Positions 47,538 through 56,379 of a DNA stretch of 64,000 nucleotides are shown piece by piece. Within the stretch, counting starts at the first letter, position 1; every line of letters starts with the position of its first letter. The DNA is from Aquabacterium sp. A3 (GTDB taxonomy: Bacteria; Pseudomonadota; Gammaproteobacteria; Burkholderiales; Burkholderiaceae_C), in contig NZ_JBBPEV010000001.1 of assembly GCF_038069945.1 (NCBI RefSeq), positions 1,550,001 through 1,614,000 on the forward strand, read 5' to 3'. The position numbers and the translations under genes were made by a program. The notes under the pieces were generated by a model. That model saw only the letters and a list, made by a program, of their open reading frames with translations, made no database searches and was not told the DNA's origin.

Positions 47538-48809
47538 ATGTCTCACACACCACCCACCACAGCACTTCGCCCCGTGCACCACGCGGGCGTGATCGGCGGC
47601 GGCACCATGGGCGCCGGCATCGCCGTGGCCTTGCTGCAAGCCGGTTTGCGCGTCACCCTGGTCGAGCGTAACGACACCGCCCTGCACGCCGGCACCCAAC
47701 GCATCCAAAAGGTCTTCGACGGCATGGTGGCCAAGGGCCGTCTCAGCGACGAGGCCGCTCGCGACACCCTCAGTCGCCTGCAACCCAGCACCGCCATGCG
47801 CGACCTGGCCCCAGTGGACCTGGCCATCGAAGCCGTGTTTGAAGACATGGCCGTGAAGCTGGCCGTGTTCGCCGAGATGGACCGCCACTGCCAACCCGGC
47901 GCGATCCTGGCCACCAACACTTCGTACCTGGATGTCAACGAGATCGCTGGCGCGATCACCCGCCCGGCGGACGTGATCGGGCTGCATTTCTTCTCGCCCG
48001 CCCACGTGATGAAACTGCTGGAGGTGGTGACACCCCAGGCCGTGGCGCCCGATGTGGTGGCCACCGCGCTGGCGCTGGCGCAACGCCTGGGCAAGGTGGC
48101 GGTGTGCGCGGGGGTGTGCGATGGCTTCATCGGCAACCGCATCCTGGCCATCTACCGCACGGCAGCCGACCACATGGTCGAAGATGGCGCCAGCCCCTAC
48201 GAGATCGATGCCATGGCCCGCGAGTTTGGCTACCCCATGGGACCGTATGAAGTGAGCGACCTGGCCGGGGGCGACATCGGCTGGGCCACACGCAAACGCC
48301 GCGCCGCCACGCGGGACCCGCGCGCCCGCTATGTGCGCATCGCCGACCGCCTGTGCGAACAAGGCTGGTTCGGCCAGAAAACCGGGCGCGGCTGGTACCG
48401 CTACGCCCCGGGCAGCCGCCAGGGCACACCCTGCCCCGACGTGATGGCCATCATCGAGGCCGAGCGCGGCAGGGTGGGCATCACGCCCCGCCGCTTCAGC
48501 GATGAAGACATGCGCTGGCGCTACCTGTGCGCCATGGTCAATGAGGGCGTGCGTGTGGTGGACGAAGGCATCGCCCAACGCCCTGCGGACGTGGACCTGG
48601 TGATGTGCCATGGCTATGGCTTCCCCCAAGACCTGGGCGGCCCCATGGCCTGGGCCGATGCGCAAGGGCTGGACACCGTGCTGGCCCACATCCGCCGCTT
48701 TCATGAAGAAGACCGCGCGCGCGACCCGCTGTTCTGGCGCCCGGCCCCCTTGCTGGAACGCCTGGTGGCCGAAGGCCGCAGCCTGGCCTCACTCCACACC
48801 GCCGCCTGA
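47538..48809 (+). CDS. 3-Hydroxyacyl-CoA dehydrogenase
   Basis: This NAD-dependent beta-oxidation enzyme oxidises 3-hydroxyacyl-CoA to 3-ketoacyl-CoA. The NAD motif VIGGGTMGAGIA is at residues 18-29. The catalytic His lies in LHFFSPAHVMKLLEVV, and the two C-terminal helical domains show GFIGNRI and FGYPMGPYEVSDLAGGD. It corresponds to the dehydrogenase half of FadB/PimF; the enoyl-CoA hydratase domain is missing at 423 aa. It is the first gene of a five-gene operon with gaps of 10-22 nt. Confidence 0.93.
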   Translation: MSHTPPTTALRPVHHAGVIGGGTMGAGIAVALLQAGLRVTLVERNDTALHAGTQRIQKVFDGMVAKGRLSDEAARDTLSRLQPSTAMRDLAPVDLAIEAVFEDMAVKLAVFAEMDRHCQPGAILATNTSYLDVNEIAGAITRPADVIGLHFFSPAHVMKLLEVVTPQAVAPDVVATALALAQRLGKVAVCAGVCDGFIGNRILAIYRTAADHMVEDGASPYEIDAMAREFGYPMGPYEVSDLAGGDIGWATRKRRAATRDPRARYVRIADRLCEQGWFGQKTGRGWYRYAPGSRQGTPCPDVMAIIEAERGRVGITPRRFSDEDMRWRYLCAMVNEGVRVVDEGIAQRPADVDLVMCHGYGFPQDLGGPMAWADAQGLDTVLAHIRRFHEEDRARDPLFWRPAPLLERLVAEGRSLASLHTAA

Positions 48810-48831
48810 CACCCCAAACTGAACACCCACC

Positions 48832-50028
48832 ATGCGCCAAGCCGTCATCGTTGCCACCGCCCGCACGCCGCTGACCAAATCCCACCGGGGCGAGCTGAAC
48901 ATCACCCCCGGGCCCACGCTGGCCGCGATGGCCGTGAAGGCCGCCGTGCAACGCGCCGGCATCGAGCCCGATCGCATTGAAGACTGCATCCTGGGGTGTG
49001 GCTACCCTGAGGGCATCACCGGCCGCAACATCGCCCGGCAAAGCATCATCCGCAGCGAGCTGCCCCTGAGCATCGCGGGCGCCACGGTCAATCGCTTCTG
49101 CGCCTCGGGCCTGCAGGCCATCGCGATGGCGGCCAGCCGCATCGTGGTGGATGGCGCGCCGGCCATGATCGCCGGCGGCATCGAGAGCATCTCGGGCATC
49201 CGCACGCGCGAAGACGGCAACAGCGGCATGGACCCATGGATCGTCGAGCACAAGCCGGCCCTGTACATGGCCATGATCGAAACGGCCGACATCGTGGCGC
49301 AGCGATACGGCATCAGCCGCGAGGCCCAAGACCGCTTCTCGGTGGAGAGCCAGCGCAAGACCGCCGAGGCCCAGGCCGCCGGGCGCTACCGCGACGAGAT
49401 CGTCCCCATCACCACCACCATGGCGGTGCAGGACAAGGCCAGCCAAGAGATCACCCACCACACGGCCACCATCGACCACGACACCTGCAACCGACCGGGC
49501 ACTACCTACGAGGCCCTGGCCAAGCTGGCGCCCGTGCGCGGGCCTGACCAGTTCATCACCGCCGGCAACGCCTCGCAGTTGAGCGACGGCGCCTCGGCCT
49601 GCGTGCTGATGGAGCGTGCCGAGGCCGAGCGCCTGGGCCTGCAGCCGCTGGGCGCCTTCAGGGGCATGGCCCTGGCCGGTTGCGAGCCCGATGAAATGGG
49701 CATCGGGCCGGTGTTCGCGGTGCCCAAGCTGCTGGCGCGACACGGCCTGACGGTGGACGACATCGACCTGTGGGAACTCAACGAAGCCTTCGCCTCGCAA
49801 AGCATCTACTGCCAGCAGCGGCTGGGCATCCCGGATGAGCGCCTGAACGTGAACGGCGGTGCGATTTCGATCGGCCACCCCTTTGGCATGACCGGCGCCC
49901 GCCTGGTGGGCACCGTGCTGCTGGAAGGCCGCCGACGCAAGGCGCAGAACCCCAAGGTGAAGTGGGCCGTGGTGACCATGTGCATTGCCGGCGGCATGGG
50001 CGCCGCGGGCCTGTTCGAGATTTTCTGA
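48832..50028 (+). CDS. Acetyl-CoA acyltransferase (thiolase)
   Basis: This thiolase cleaves 3-ketoacyl-CoA with CoA. The active-site Cys lies in [10 protein letters not shown], the His in [16 protein letters not shown] and the second Cys in [10 protein letters not shown]. The 398 aa are normal, and the N-terminus [13 protein letters not shown] is typical. It follows the dehydrogenase gene by 22 nt; together they carry out the last two steps of beta-oxidation. Confidence 0.95.
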   Translation: MRQAVIVATARTPLTKSHRGELNITPGPTLAAMAVKAAVQRAGIEPDRIEDCILGCGYPEGITGRNIARQSIIRSELPLSIAGATVNRFCASGLQAIAMAASRIVVDGAPAMIAGGIESISGIRTREDGNSGMDPWIVEHKPALYMAMIETADIVAQRYGISREAQDRFSVESQRKTAEAQAAGRYRDEIVPITTTMAVQDKASQEITHHTATIDHDTCNRPGTTYEALAKLAPVRGPDQFITAGNASQLSDGASACVLMERAEAERLGLQPLGAFRGMALAGCEPDEMGIGPVFAVPKLLARHGLTVDDIDLWELNEAFASQSIYCQQRLGIPDERLNVNGGAISIGHPFGMTGARLVGTVLLEGRRRKAQNPKVKWAVVTMCIAGGMGAAGLFEIF

Positions 50029-50043
50029 CCGCGAGGCCCCGCC

Positions 50044-51276
50044 ATGGACTTGAGCTTCACCCCCGACGAACAGGCCTTCAAAGACGAGGTGCGGCACTTT
50101 GTGCAGCACGAGGTGCCCGCCGCCCTGCGCGCCAAGGTGCGCGATGGCCAGCACCTGAGCAAGGCCGAACACGAGCAATGGCATGCGCTGCTGCACCAGC
50201 GCGGCTGGCTGGCCAGCCACTGGCCGCGCGAATGGGGTGGCCCCGGATGGACGCCCGTGCAACGGTTCATCTTCGACCACGAATGCGCCCTGGCCTACTG
50301 CCCCCGCACCGTGCCCTTTGGCGTGAACATGCTGGGCCCCGTGCTCATCAAGTACGGCACCGAGGCGCAAAAGCGCCACTGGCTGCCGCGCATCCTCAAC
50401 GGCGACGACTGGTGGTGCCAGGGCTACTCCGAGCCCGGCGCCGGCTCGGACCTCGCCGCCGTCAAAACCACGGCCGTCAAGGACGCCTCGGGCGAGTTCT
50501 ACGTGGTCAGTGGCCAGAAAACCTGGACCACCCTGGGCCACCACGCCAACATGATCTTCTGCCTGGTGCGCACCAACCGCGAGGCCAAGAAGCAAGAAGG
50601 CATCAGCTTCCTGCTGATCGACATGCGCAGCCCCGGCGTGGAGGTGCGCCCCATCATCACGCTGGATGGCGCCCACGAGGTCAACGAGGTGTTCTTCACC
50701 GATGTGAAGGTGCCGGTGGCCAACCTGGTGGGCACCGAGCACCAGGGCTGGACCTGCGCCAAGTTCCTGCTCACGTACGAGCGCACCAACATCGCGGGCG
50801 TGGGCTTCTCGGTGGCGGCGCTGGCCCGCGTCAAGGCCGTGGCCAGCCGCGTGATGAAGGGCGGGCGCCCCTTGCTGGACGACCCCTTGTTTGCCGCCCG
50901 CCTGGCCCGCATCGAGATCGATCTGCGCAACATGCAGACCACCAACCTGCGCGTGATCGCGGCGGCGGCCGATGGCGGCGCCCCCGGCGCCGAAAGCTCG
51001 ATGCTGAAGATCAAGGGCACCGAAATCAGGCAGGAACTCAGCGCCCTGCTGCGCCGCGCCCTGGGGCCGCAGGCCATGGCCTTGTGGCAGCACGGCGCCG
51101 AGGAATCCGGCCCCGACACAGGGGGGCGCCCTGGGGCAAATCCCATGGAGCGCGGCACGCCACCTGAAGCAGACTTCGCTGCCCAGCAATACTTCAACAA
51201 CCGCAAGCTGTCGATCTTCGGGGGCTCCAACGAAGTCCAGAAGAACATCATTGCCAAGCTGATCCTGGGGTTGTAA
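50044..51276 (+). CDS. Acyl-CoA dehydrogenase, PimC-like large subunit
   Basis: This FAD-dependent acyl-CoA dehydrogenase of 410 aa resembles the large subunit of pimeloyl-CoA dehydrogenase. Typical strings are LSFTPDEQAF, the FAD segment CQGYSEPGAGSDLAAVKT, and the C-terminal FGGSNEVQKNIIAKLILGL. It is followed 10 nt later by a second, shorter acyl-CoA dehydrogenase gene, as in pimC-pimD. The PimC label is inference from sequence character and gene order. Confidence 0.88.
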   Translation: MDLSFTPDEQAFKDEVRHFVQHEVPAALRAKVRDGQHLSKAEHEQWHALLHQRGWLASHWPREWGGPGWTPVQRFIFDHECALAYCPRTVPFGVNMLGPVLIKYGTEAQKRHWLPRILNGDDWWCQGYSEPGAGSDLAAVKTTAVKDASGEFYVVSGQKTWTTLGHHANMIFCLVRTNREAKKQEGISFLLIDMRSPGVEVRPIITLDGAHEVNEVFFTDVKVPVANLVGTEHQGWTCAKFLLTYERTNIAGVGFSVAALARVKAVASRVMKGGRPLLDDPLFAARLARIEIDLRNMQTTNLRVIAAAADGGAPGAESSMLKIKGTEIRQELSALLRRALGPQAMALWQHGAEESGPDTGGRPGANPMERGTPPEADFAAQQYFNNRKLSIFGGSNEVQKNIIAKLILGL

Positions 51277-51286
51277 GGACCACGCG

Positions 51287-52447
51287 ATGAATTTCACCCA
51301 CACCGACAACCGGCGCATGCTCAGCGACACGCTGGGCCGCTTCATCGCCAACCGGTACGACATCGACACGCGGCACAAGATCTCTCAAAGCCCGCAGGGC
51401 TACAGCCCCAACCGCTGGCAATCGTTCGCCGACCTGGGCGCCATCGCCGCCCTGCTGCCCGAGGCCCACGGCGGCCTGGGCGGCACAGGGCAAGACATTG
51501 CCGTGGTGTTCGAAGCGCTGGGCCGTGGCCTGGTGCTGGAGCCCTTCTTGCCCACTGCCGTGCTGGCCGGCAGCGCCCTGGCCCACGCCGGCAACGCCGA
51601 ACAACAGGCCTTGCTGGCCAACGTGGCCGACGGCACCCTGATCATGAGCCTGGCGCACGAAGAGCCTCAGTCGCATTACGACCTGACGCAGGTGCGCACC
51701 CAGGCCACGCGCGAAGGCGCCCACTGGGTGCTGCAGGGCCGCAAGACCATGGTGCCCCTGGCCCACCAGTCTGAATTGCTGGTGGTGTCGGCCCGCACCG
51801 CTGGCGAGCCTGGTGATGCGCATGGGGTGTCGCTGTTCGTGTTGCCCGTGGACACCCCTGGCGTGCGCGTGCGGCCCTACCCCACCGCCGATGGCGCCCG
51901 CGTGGCCGATGTGGCCCTGCACGGCGCCGTGCTGCCTGACCACGCCCTGCTGGGCCCGCTGCACGAAGGCCTGCCCGCGCTGGCGCACGCGGTGGGCCGC
52001 GGCGTGCTGGCCTTGTGCGCCGAGGCCCTGGGCGCGATGGACGTCGTGAAAGCCCAGACCGTGGCCTACCTGCAAACGCGTCAGCAGTTTGGCAAGCCGA
52101 TCGGCAGCTTCCAGGCCCTGCAGCACCGCATGGCCGCGCTGTTGCTGGAGATCGAGCAAGCCCGCTCGGCGGTGATCAACGCCGCCTGCGCCCTGGACGA
52201 GGCCGACGACCCCATCGCCCGCGACTGCGCGTTGTCGGCGGCCAAGATGACCATGGGCCGCGTGGGCACGCTGGTGGCCGAAGAGTGCATCCAGCTGCAC
52301 GGCGGCATCGGCATGACCTGGGAGCTGCCCCTGGCCCACTACGCCAAACGCCTGATCGCCATCGACCACCAACTGGGCGATGAAGACCACCACCTGGCGC
52401 GGTTCATCGCCTTGAGCCGCCTCGCCAACGACCCTGGGCACCCATGA
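51287..52447 (+). CDS. Acyl-CoA dehydrogenase, PimD-like small subunit
   Basis: This 386-aa acyl-CoA dehydrogenase resembles the small subunit of pimeloyl-CoA dehydrogenase. The N-terminus [19 protein letters not shown] and strings [33 protein letters not shown] and [20 protein letters not shown] are characteristic. The SEPGAGSD-type flavin motif is replaced by [10 protein letters not shown], as in other small-subunit proteins. It probably pairs with the preceding protein as a heteromer. It overlaps the downstream gene by 4 nt. Confidence 0.88.
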   Translation: MNFTHTDNRRMLSDTLGRFIANRYDIDTRHKISQSPQGYSPNRWQSFADLGAIAALLPEAHGGLGGTGQDIAVVFEALGRGLVLEPFLPTAVLAGSALAHAGNAEQQALLANVADGTLIMSLAHEEPQSHYDLTQVRTQATREGAHWVLQGRKTMVPLAHQSELLVVSARTAGEPGDAHGVSLFVLPVDTPGVRVRPYPTADGARVADVALHGAVLPDHALLGPLHEGLPALAHAVGRGVLALCAEALGAMDVVKAQTVAYLQTRQQFGKPIGSFQALQHRMAALLLEIEQARSAVINAACALDEADDPIARDCALSAAKMTMGRVGTLVAEECIQLHGGIGMTWELPLAHYAKRLIAIDHQLGDEDHHLARFIALSRLANDPGHP

Positions 52448-53631
52448 GCAAAGCCACCTTCCACTGGGCCGATCCCCTGCTGCTGGACGACCAGCTGAGC
52501 TCTGAAGAGCGCCAGGTGCGCGACGCGGCGCAAGCCTACGCGCAAGACCAACTGCTGCCCCGCGTGACGCAGGCCTTCAGGCACGAGCACACCGACCCGG
52601 CCATCTTCAGAGAGATGGGCGCGCTGGGCCTGCTGGGCGCCACCATCCCGGCCGAGTACGGCGGTGCGGGGCTGAACTACGTGAGCTACGGGCTGATCGC
52701 CCGCGAGGTGGAGCGCGTGGACAGCGGCTACCGCTCGATGATGAGCGTGCAGTCGTCGCTGGTGATGCTGCCCATCTACGAGTTTGGCAATGAGGCCACG
52801 CGGCAAAAGTACCTGCCCAAGCTGGCCACGGGCGAGTTCATTGGCTGCTTTGGGCTGACGGAGCCCAACCACGGCTCTGACCCGGCCAGCATGCTGACGC
52901 GCGCCACCAAGGTGGACGGCGGCTACACGCTGCGCGGCAGCAAGATGTGGATCAGCAACTCACCGATTGCGGATGTGTTCGTGGTGTGGGCGCAGTGCGA
53001 GGAAGATGGCAAGGACCAGATCCGGGGCTTTGTGCTGGAGAAGGGCTGGAAGGGCCTGAGCGCACCGGCCATCCACGGCAAGGTGGGGCTGCGCGCCAGC
53101 ATCACGGGCGAGATCGTGATGGACGATGTGTTTGTGCCGGAAGAGAACGCGTTTCCCACGGTGCGGGGGCTGAAGGGGCCGTTCACGTGCCTGAACAGCG
53201 CGCGCTATGGGATTTCTTGGGGCGCGATGGGCGCGGCCGAGGATTGCTGGTTCAGGGCGCGGCAGTATGTGCTGGACCGTCATCAGTTTGGGCGGCCGCT
53301 GGCGGCCAATCAGCTGGTGCAGAAGAAGCTGGCCGACATGCAGACCGAGATCGCGCTGGGCCTGCAGGGCAGCTTGCGGCTGGGGCGCTTGAAGGACGAG
53401 GGCAAGGCGGCGGTGGAGATCACGTCGATCATGAAGCGCAACAACTGCGGCAAGGCGCTGGACATTGCCCGCCTGGCGCGCGACATGATGGGCGGCAACG
53501 GCATCAGCGACGAGTTTGGCGTGGCCCGCCACCTGGTGAACCTGGAGGTGGTGAATACCTACGAAGGCACGCATGACGTGCATGCCTTGATCCTGGGGCG
53601 GGCGCAGACGGGGATTCAGGCGTTCTTCTGA
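52444..53631 (+). CDS. gcdH: Glutaryl-CoA dehydrogenase
   Basis: This FAD enzyme oxidises and decarboxylates glutaryl-CoA to crotonyl-CoA. The 395 aa show the GcdH pattern: [16 protein letters not shown] at the start, [51 protein letters not shown] and the catalytic Glu in [12 protein letters not shown]. It ends the operon. With the PimC/PimD-like enzymes it suggests stepwise degradation of odd-chain dicarboxylates such as pimelate down to glutaryl-CoA. Confidence 0.95.
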   Translation: MSKATFHWADPLLLDDQLSSEERQVRDAAQAYAQDQLLPRVTQAFRHEHTDPAIFREMGALGLLGATIPAEYGGAGLNYVSYGLIAREVERVDSGYRSMMSVQSSLVMLPIYEFGNEATRQKYLPKLATGEFIGCFGLTEPNHGSDPASMLTRATKVDGGYTLRGSKMWISNSPIADVFVVWAQCEEDGKDQIRGFVLEKGWKGLSAPAIHGKVGLRASITGEIVMDDVFVPEENAFPTVRGLKGPFTCLNSARYGISWGAMGAAEDCWFRARQYVLDRHQFGRPLAANQLVQKKLADMQTEIALGLQGSLRLGRLKDEGKAAVEITSIMKRNNCGKALDIARLARDMMGGNGISDEFGVARHLVNLEVVNTYEGTHDVHALILGRAQTGIQAFF

Positions 53632-53654
53632 ACGCTTTTGGGTGCCGCGCGCCC

Positions 53655-53885
53655 AGGCCCACCCCCCGGCCCGCCCGGCTTGACGATGCCGGTCCCGCTC
53701 CGTGAGCGGGACTGCCCGGCGATGCTCTCAGGCCGGTGGTGCCGAGGAACTCGCTACGCGGCCTCCAGCCGCTGCGCTCAAACATCCTCGGCAAGTTTGA
53801 TGGACGAAGCGCGCTGCGCGCGCCCACCGACCTGCTGCGCTTCTCGGCGCCATCGACGGCGCCGGGCGGGCCGGGGGGTGGGCCT
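53655..53885. repeat. 231-bp structured element bounded by a perfect 25-bp inverted repeat
   Basis: A 25-nt sequence (53655-53679, beginning AGGCCCACCCCCCGGCC) recurs as its exact reverse complement at 53861-53885. The 181 nt between are themselves full of inverted repeats. One is a 9-bp hairpin with 3-nt loop (53692-53712). Another is GCCGAGGA/TCCTCGGC (53741-53748 with 53785-53792). GCGGC/GCCGC and GGCGCC pairs also occur. No reading frame of note and no clear target duplication is seen. It resembles a dispersed palindromic repeat or MITE-like element. It fills most of the gap between gcdH and the KAP NTPase gene and could also end the upstream transcript. Confidence 0.8.
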
Positions 53886-53965
53886 ACAGGTTCGTAGCTT
53901 GCGTCAGATTATTTGCGACGTAAGGCAAGATATCCTGAGAACCATCAACGAAGCCACGAGGAGTC
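53886..53965 (+). promoter_or_regulatory. AT-richer upstream region of the KAP NTPase gene
   Basis: Composition changes abruptly after the inverted-repeat element. TTGCGT, TTGCGA and GATATC are present but give no well-spaced promoter. GAGGAG (53958-53963) is a strong ribosome-binding site for the next gene. Confidence 0.35.
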
Positions 53966-55369
53966 ATGATGAAGTACAGAGGTAGCGAAATTGAAGTGCC
54001 GGATGACGACATTTATAAAAACGATGCGCTGCAAAGAAGGCCGGTCGTTGAATTCATTTCCAGCTTTTTGCTTGATCTAGATGGTCCGTTCGTACTTGCT
54101 ATCGACGCGCCATGGGGCACAGGCAAGACCACCTTGATTCGGATGCTGCAAGCAAAACTCAAAAACGAGGGCGCCACGAACATCTACTTCAACGCATGGA
54201 AGGTGGACTACGTGACAGATCCACTTGTCGCACTCGTGGCAGCAATTGACAAAGTCGCTCCGAAAGATGCGAATACCATGGACAAGTTCAGGGGGCACAT
54301 GAACACGGTGAAAAAACTCACCACTTCGGTAGCCAAACACGGCGTCATAGCGGCCGCAAAAGCTGCCACCTTGGGAATGCTAGATCTAGAAGATCCATTA
54401 GAAAGCATCGCTTCGGATTTCACTGGCGACGTAACAAAAAATATCGTCGACTCCTTCCAAAAGGAGAATGAATCTCTTGAAAAATTACGGCAGGAGCTTT
54501 CAGAAGCCATATCAGAATGCAGCACAGAGAAGCAAGGAAAACCAATTTACTTTTTTATAGACGAATTAGACAGGTGCCGCCCATCATTTGCCATAGAAAC
54601 CCTGGAGCGAATAAAGCACCTATTCGACACAAGAAACCTTGTCTTCATTCTATCAATCGACAAAAGACAACTGCAATCATCTGTTGCCTCAATATATGGA
54701 GAAGGAATTGACTCCCAAGAATACCTCAGGAGATTCTTCGATATGGAGTTCAGTCTCCCCCCAGCGCCCCAAAAGCAATTTATTAGGGCGCAGATGAATT
54801 CCCTTGAAATAAATACATACCTGGAAGGCCGAAAGAACTCCCAACAAACTCGAGATGATGACGACCAATTAGTCTCCGCCCTAGCGGAACTCGCGACCAC
54901 ATTCAACATCTCCCTACGCACACTTGAGCGAGTAATTAGCAGAATAGCACTGGTCTGCCACCAAACCCCCAATACACAATTTCTAGACCCAATCCTCGCC
55001 GCCTTCTTAGTGATATTGCGAACCCATAACATCGACGTGTTCAACGACCTTGCAAGCGGACACATCGAGCCTAGAGGCGCCATGGAGTACGTTCAAAATC
55101 AAAGAGGGGGGAAGTCATTTAGAGAAAGCAGGCTAGGCCTAATAATAGAAGCCTACTTAATAAAGGGAGACAGCGACCAAGAGCGAAGAACACGAACGAT
55201 TGAAGGACTAAAAAACGCAACCAACACCACAAGCCACACCGGAACTCACGCACGTGATTTACTCAGCATGCTGGAACATACCCCACCTCACGCGTTCCAT
55301 CGCTTCGATTTTAATATATCAACACTGATCAGCAAGGTTGACCTGACGCACTCATTGACAGCAAACTAG
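53966..55369 (+). CDS. KAP-family P-loop NTPase
   Basis: This 467-aa protein belongs to the KAP NTPase family. Walker A APWGTGKTT lies at residues 48-56, the family string YFNAWK at 74-79, and Walker B IYFFIDELDRC at 194-204, followed by PSFAIETLERIKHLF. A mildly hydrophobic segment at 121-139 sits where many KAP proteins insert membrane helices. Members include phage-exclusion proteins such as PifA and the QatA subunit of a defence system; whether this copy defends is unknown. The DNA is clearly AT-richer than its neighbours, suggesting recent acquisition. Of two adjacent ATGs, 53969 is better spaced from GAGGAG. It has no intact partner gene. Confidence 0.88.
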   Translation: MMKYRGSEIEVPDDDIYKNDALQRRPVVEFISSFLLDLDGPFVLAIDAPWGTGKTTLIRMLQAKLKNEGATNIYFNAWKVDYVTDPLVALVAAIDKVAPKDANTMDKFRGHMNTVKKLTTSVAKHGVIAAAKAATLGMLDLEDPLESIASDFTGDVTKNIVDSFQKENESLEKLRQELSEAISECSTEKQGKPIYFFIDELDRCRPSFAIETLERIKHLFDTRNLVFILSIDKRQLQSSVASIYGEGIDSQEYLRRFFDMEFSLPPAPQKQFIRAQMNSLEINTYLEGRKNSQQTRDDDDQLVSALAELATTFNISLRTLERVISRIALVCHQTPNTQFLDPILAAFLVILRTHNIDVFNDLASGHIEPRGAMEYVQNQRGGKSFRESRLGLIIEAYLIKGDSDQERRTRTIEGLKNATNTTSHTGTHARDLLSMLEHTPPHAFHRFDFNISTLISKVDLTHSLTAN

Positions 55370-55479
55370 CCAATCACTCACCCACCTTCCAAAATTGAGC
55401 ATTTGATTAGCGAATTTAAAATTTCGAATTGGCGTATGTGCGATGCAGCGCATCTTATAAGTCAAAAACGGAGAATGCA

Positions 55480-55584
55480 ATGGCTGCCGCCAACGCAATC
55501 ATCTTCGGCATACAGTGCGCTTCATATACAAGCCCCCACTTTTCGACAGGCCACCTTTCCGTCCGAAATCAGTTCTTGCTTTAG
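55480..55584 (+). pseudogene. Possible truncated gene after the KAP NTPase
   Basis: GGAG six bases before an ATG opens a 34-codon frame starting MAAANAIIFGIQCA and ending at a TAG. The start region looks like a real gene beginning, but the frame ends almost at once and the following 90 bp are non-coding. It may be the 5' remnant of a partner of the KAP gene. The evidence is the ribosome-binding site and N-terminal appearance only. Confidence 0.3.
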
Positions 55585-55675
55585 TAACAATTGCTGGGAA
55601 CGGCTTGCCCGCGACCAGCTACACCCCGAGTGGGTAACACACACAAAACATCGCTGGGAAAAAATACGTCACCAC
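55585..55675. other. Gap without a gene
   Basis: Between the short remnant and the tetR hairpin I see no convincing reading frame. GCTGGGAA occurs twice (55591 and 55653), a minor direct repeat. The run of six A residues at 55658-55663 becomes the T-tract of the tetR terminator on the other strand. Confidence 0.4.
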
Positions 55676-55730
55676 ACAGCCCCGCCGGGCGCGGGGGACA
55701 TGAGCGGCGTGGGGTGCCCGGTGGGGCTGT
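55658..55730 (-). terminator. Probable rho-independent terminator of tetR
   Basis: Arms at 55676-55690 and 55716-55730 pair over 15 bp with one mismatch (ACAGCCCC-CCGGGC type), with a 25-nt loop. Read on the minus strand, the stem begins 28 nt after the tetR stop and is followed after about 10 nt by TTTTTT. The gap before the T-run is longer than ideal. Confidence 0.5.
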
Positions 55731-55758
55731 GGCGCTCAGACCGAAGCTGTGTAGCCCG

Positions 55759-56301
55759 TCACAACTTGCCATTGCCCGCCAGCCACTGCACCACCTTGTC
55801 AAACTGCTGCGAGGTATGCGGGTGAGACAACAAGCCCTCGACCACATAGGTGCCCACCGTCGCCATCACAGACGCCTTCGTGCGCGACATGCCCTTGGAC
55901 ACCATTTGCTGCACCAGCATCGCGTCCAGCATCTCGTGAAAGCGGTCGTGCCACTCGCGCACCGTCTCTGAGCGATCCAGGCGCGAATGCACCGTCGAGA
56001 TCAGCTTGCTGGCCTGCTGAAACTCGCCCAGCAGCCAACGCAGCTGAACGCCCAAAGACTGTTCTTGCATGCCTGCCACTTGCAGCAAGGCCTTGTTGAC
56101 CAGACGGTCCAGCGTGGCCACCAGCAGGTCGTCCTTGCTGGCAAAGTACCAGTACAGCGTGTTGGGCGCCACGCCAGCAGCCTTCGCCACCGCCGCCATC
56201 GACGTGGCCTCGTAGCCGTCGGCCAAAAACAGCGCGCAGGCGGCTTCCTCGATCTGCTCACGCTTCACTTCAGCATCGACATCGCGCTTGTTTCGGGCCA
56301 T
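55759..56301 (-). CDS. TetR/AcrR family transcriptional repressor
   Basis: This 180-aa regulator has the TetR helix-turn-helix at about residues 10-55 (EEAACALFLADGYEATSMAA, VAKAAGVAPNTLYWYFASKD) and a helical ligand-binding part. The start at 56301 (MARNKRD) is preferred; an upstream frame to 56334 would extend into the operator. It is divergent from an operon of an unknown protein, an SDR and a reductase, with two near-identical palindromes between. It therefore probably represses both itself and that operon. Confidence 0.9.
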   Translation of the reverse strand: MARNKRDVDAEVKREQIEEAACALFLADGYEATSMAAVAKAAGVAPNTLYWYFASKDDLLVATLDRLVNKALLQVAGMQEQSLGVQLRWLLGEFQQASKLISTVHSRLDRSETVREWHDRFHEMLDAMLVQQMVSKGMSRTKASVMATVGTYVVEGLLSHPHTSQQFDKVVQWLAGNGKL

Positions 56302-56323
56302 GGGCGGCATCTTAAACGACATC

Positions 56324-56338
56324 TTGAATGCCATTCAA
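56324..56338. promoter_or_regulatory. TetR operator 1, overlapping the -35 element
   Basis: TTGAATGCCATTCAA is a perfect 15-bp palindrome. Its first six bases (TTGAAT) serve as the -35 of the rightward promoter, whose -10 is TATAGT (56346-56351) after 16 nt. A repressor bound here would block RNA polymerase directly. Confidence 0.7.
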
Positions 56339-56345
56339 CAAGTGC

Positions 56346-56351
56346 TATAGT
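56346..56351 (+). promoter_or_regulatory. -10 element of the TetR-controlled operon
   Basis: TATAGT, 16 nt after the TTGAAT -35 element at 56324-56329, predicts transcription from about 56358, a few bases before the second operator and about 22 nt before the first ATG. Confidence 0.6.
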
Positions 56352-56360
56352 CGCGGCGTG

Positions 56361-56375
56361 TTGAACGCCATTCAA
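56361..56375. promoter_or_regulatory. TetR operator 2
   Basis: TTGAACGCCATTCAA differs from operator 1 by one base and lies 37 bp downstream of it, between the predicted transcription start and the ATG at 56380. Confidence 0.65.
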
Positions 56376-56379
56376 GATC

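Noticed and set aside
48538..51378. A 946-codon minus-strand open frame across the thiolase and acyl-CoA dehydrogenase genes
   Set aside because: Same reasoning: the sense genes have complete family motifs, and the antisense product has only low-complexity His/Gly/Ala composition.
55403..55825. A 140-codon plus-strand frame downstream of the KAP gene
   Set aside because: It has no domain, no good start, runs through the tetR terminator hairpin and overlaps tetR.
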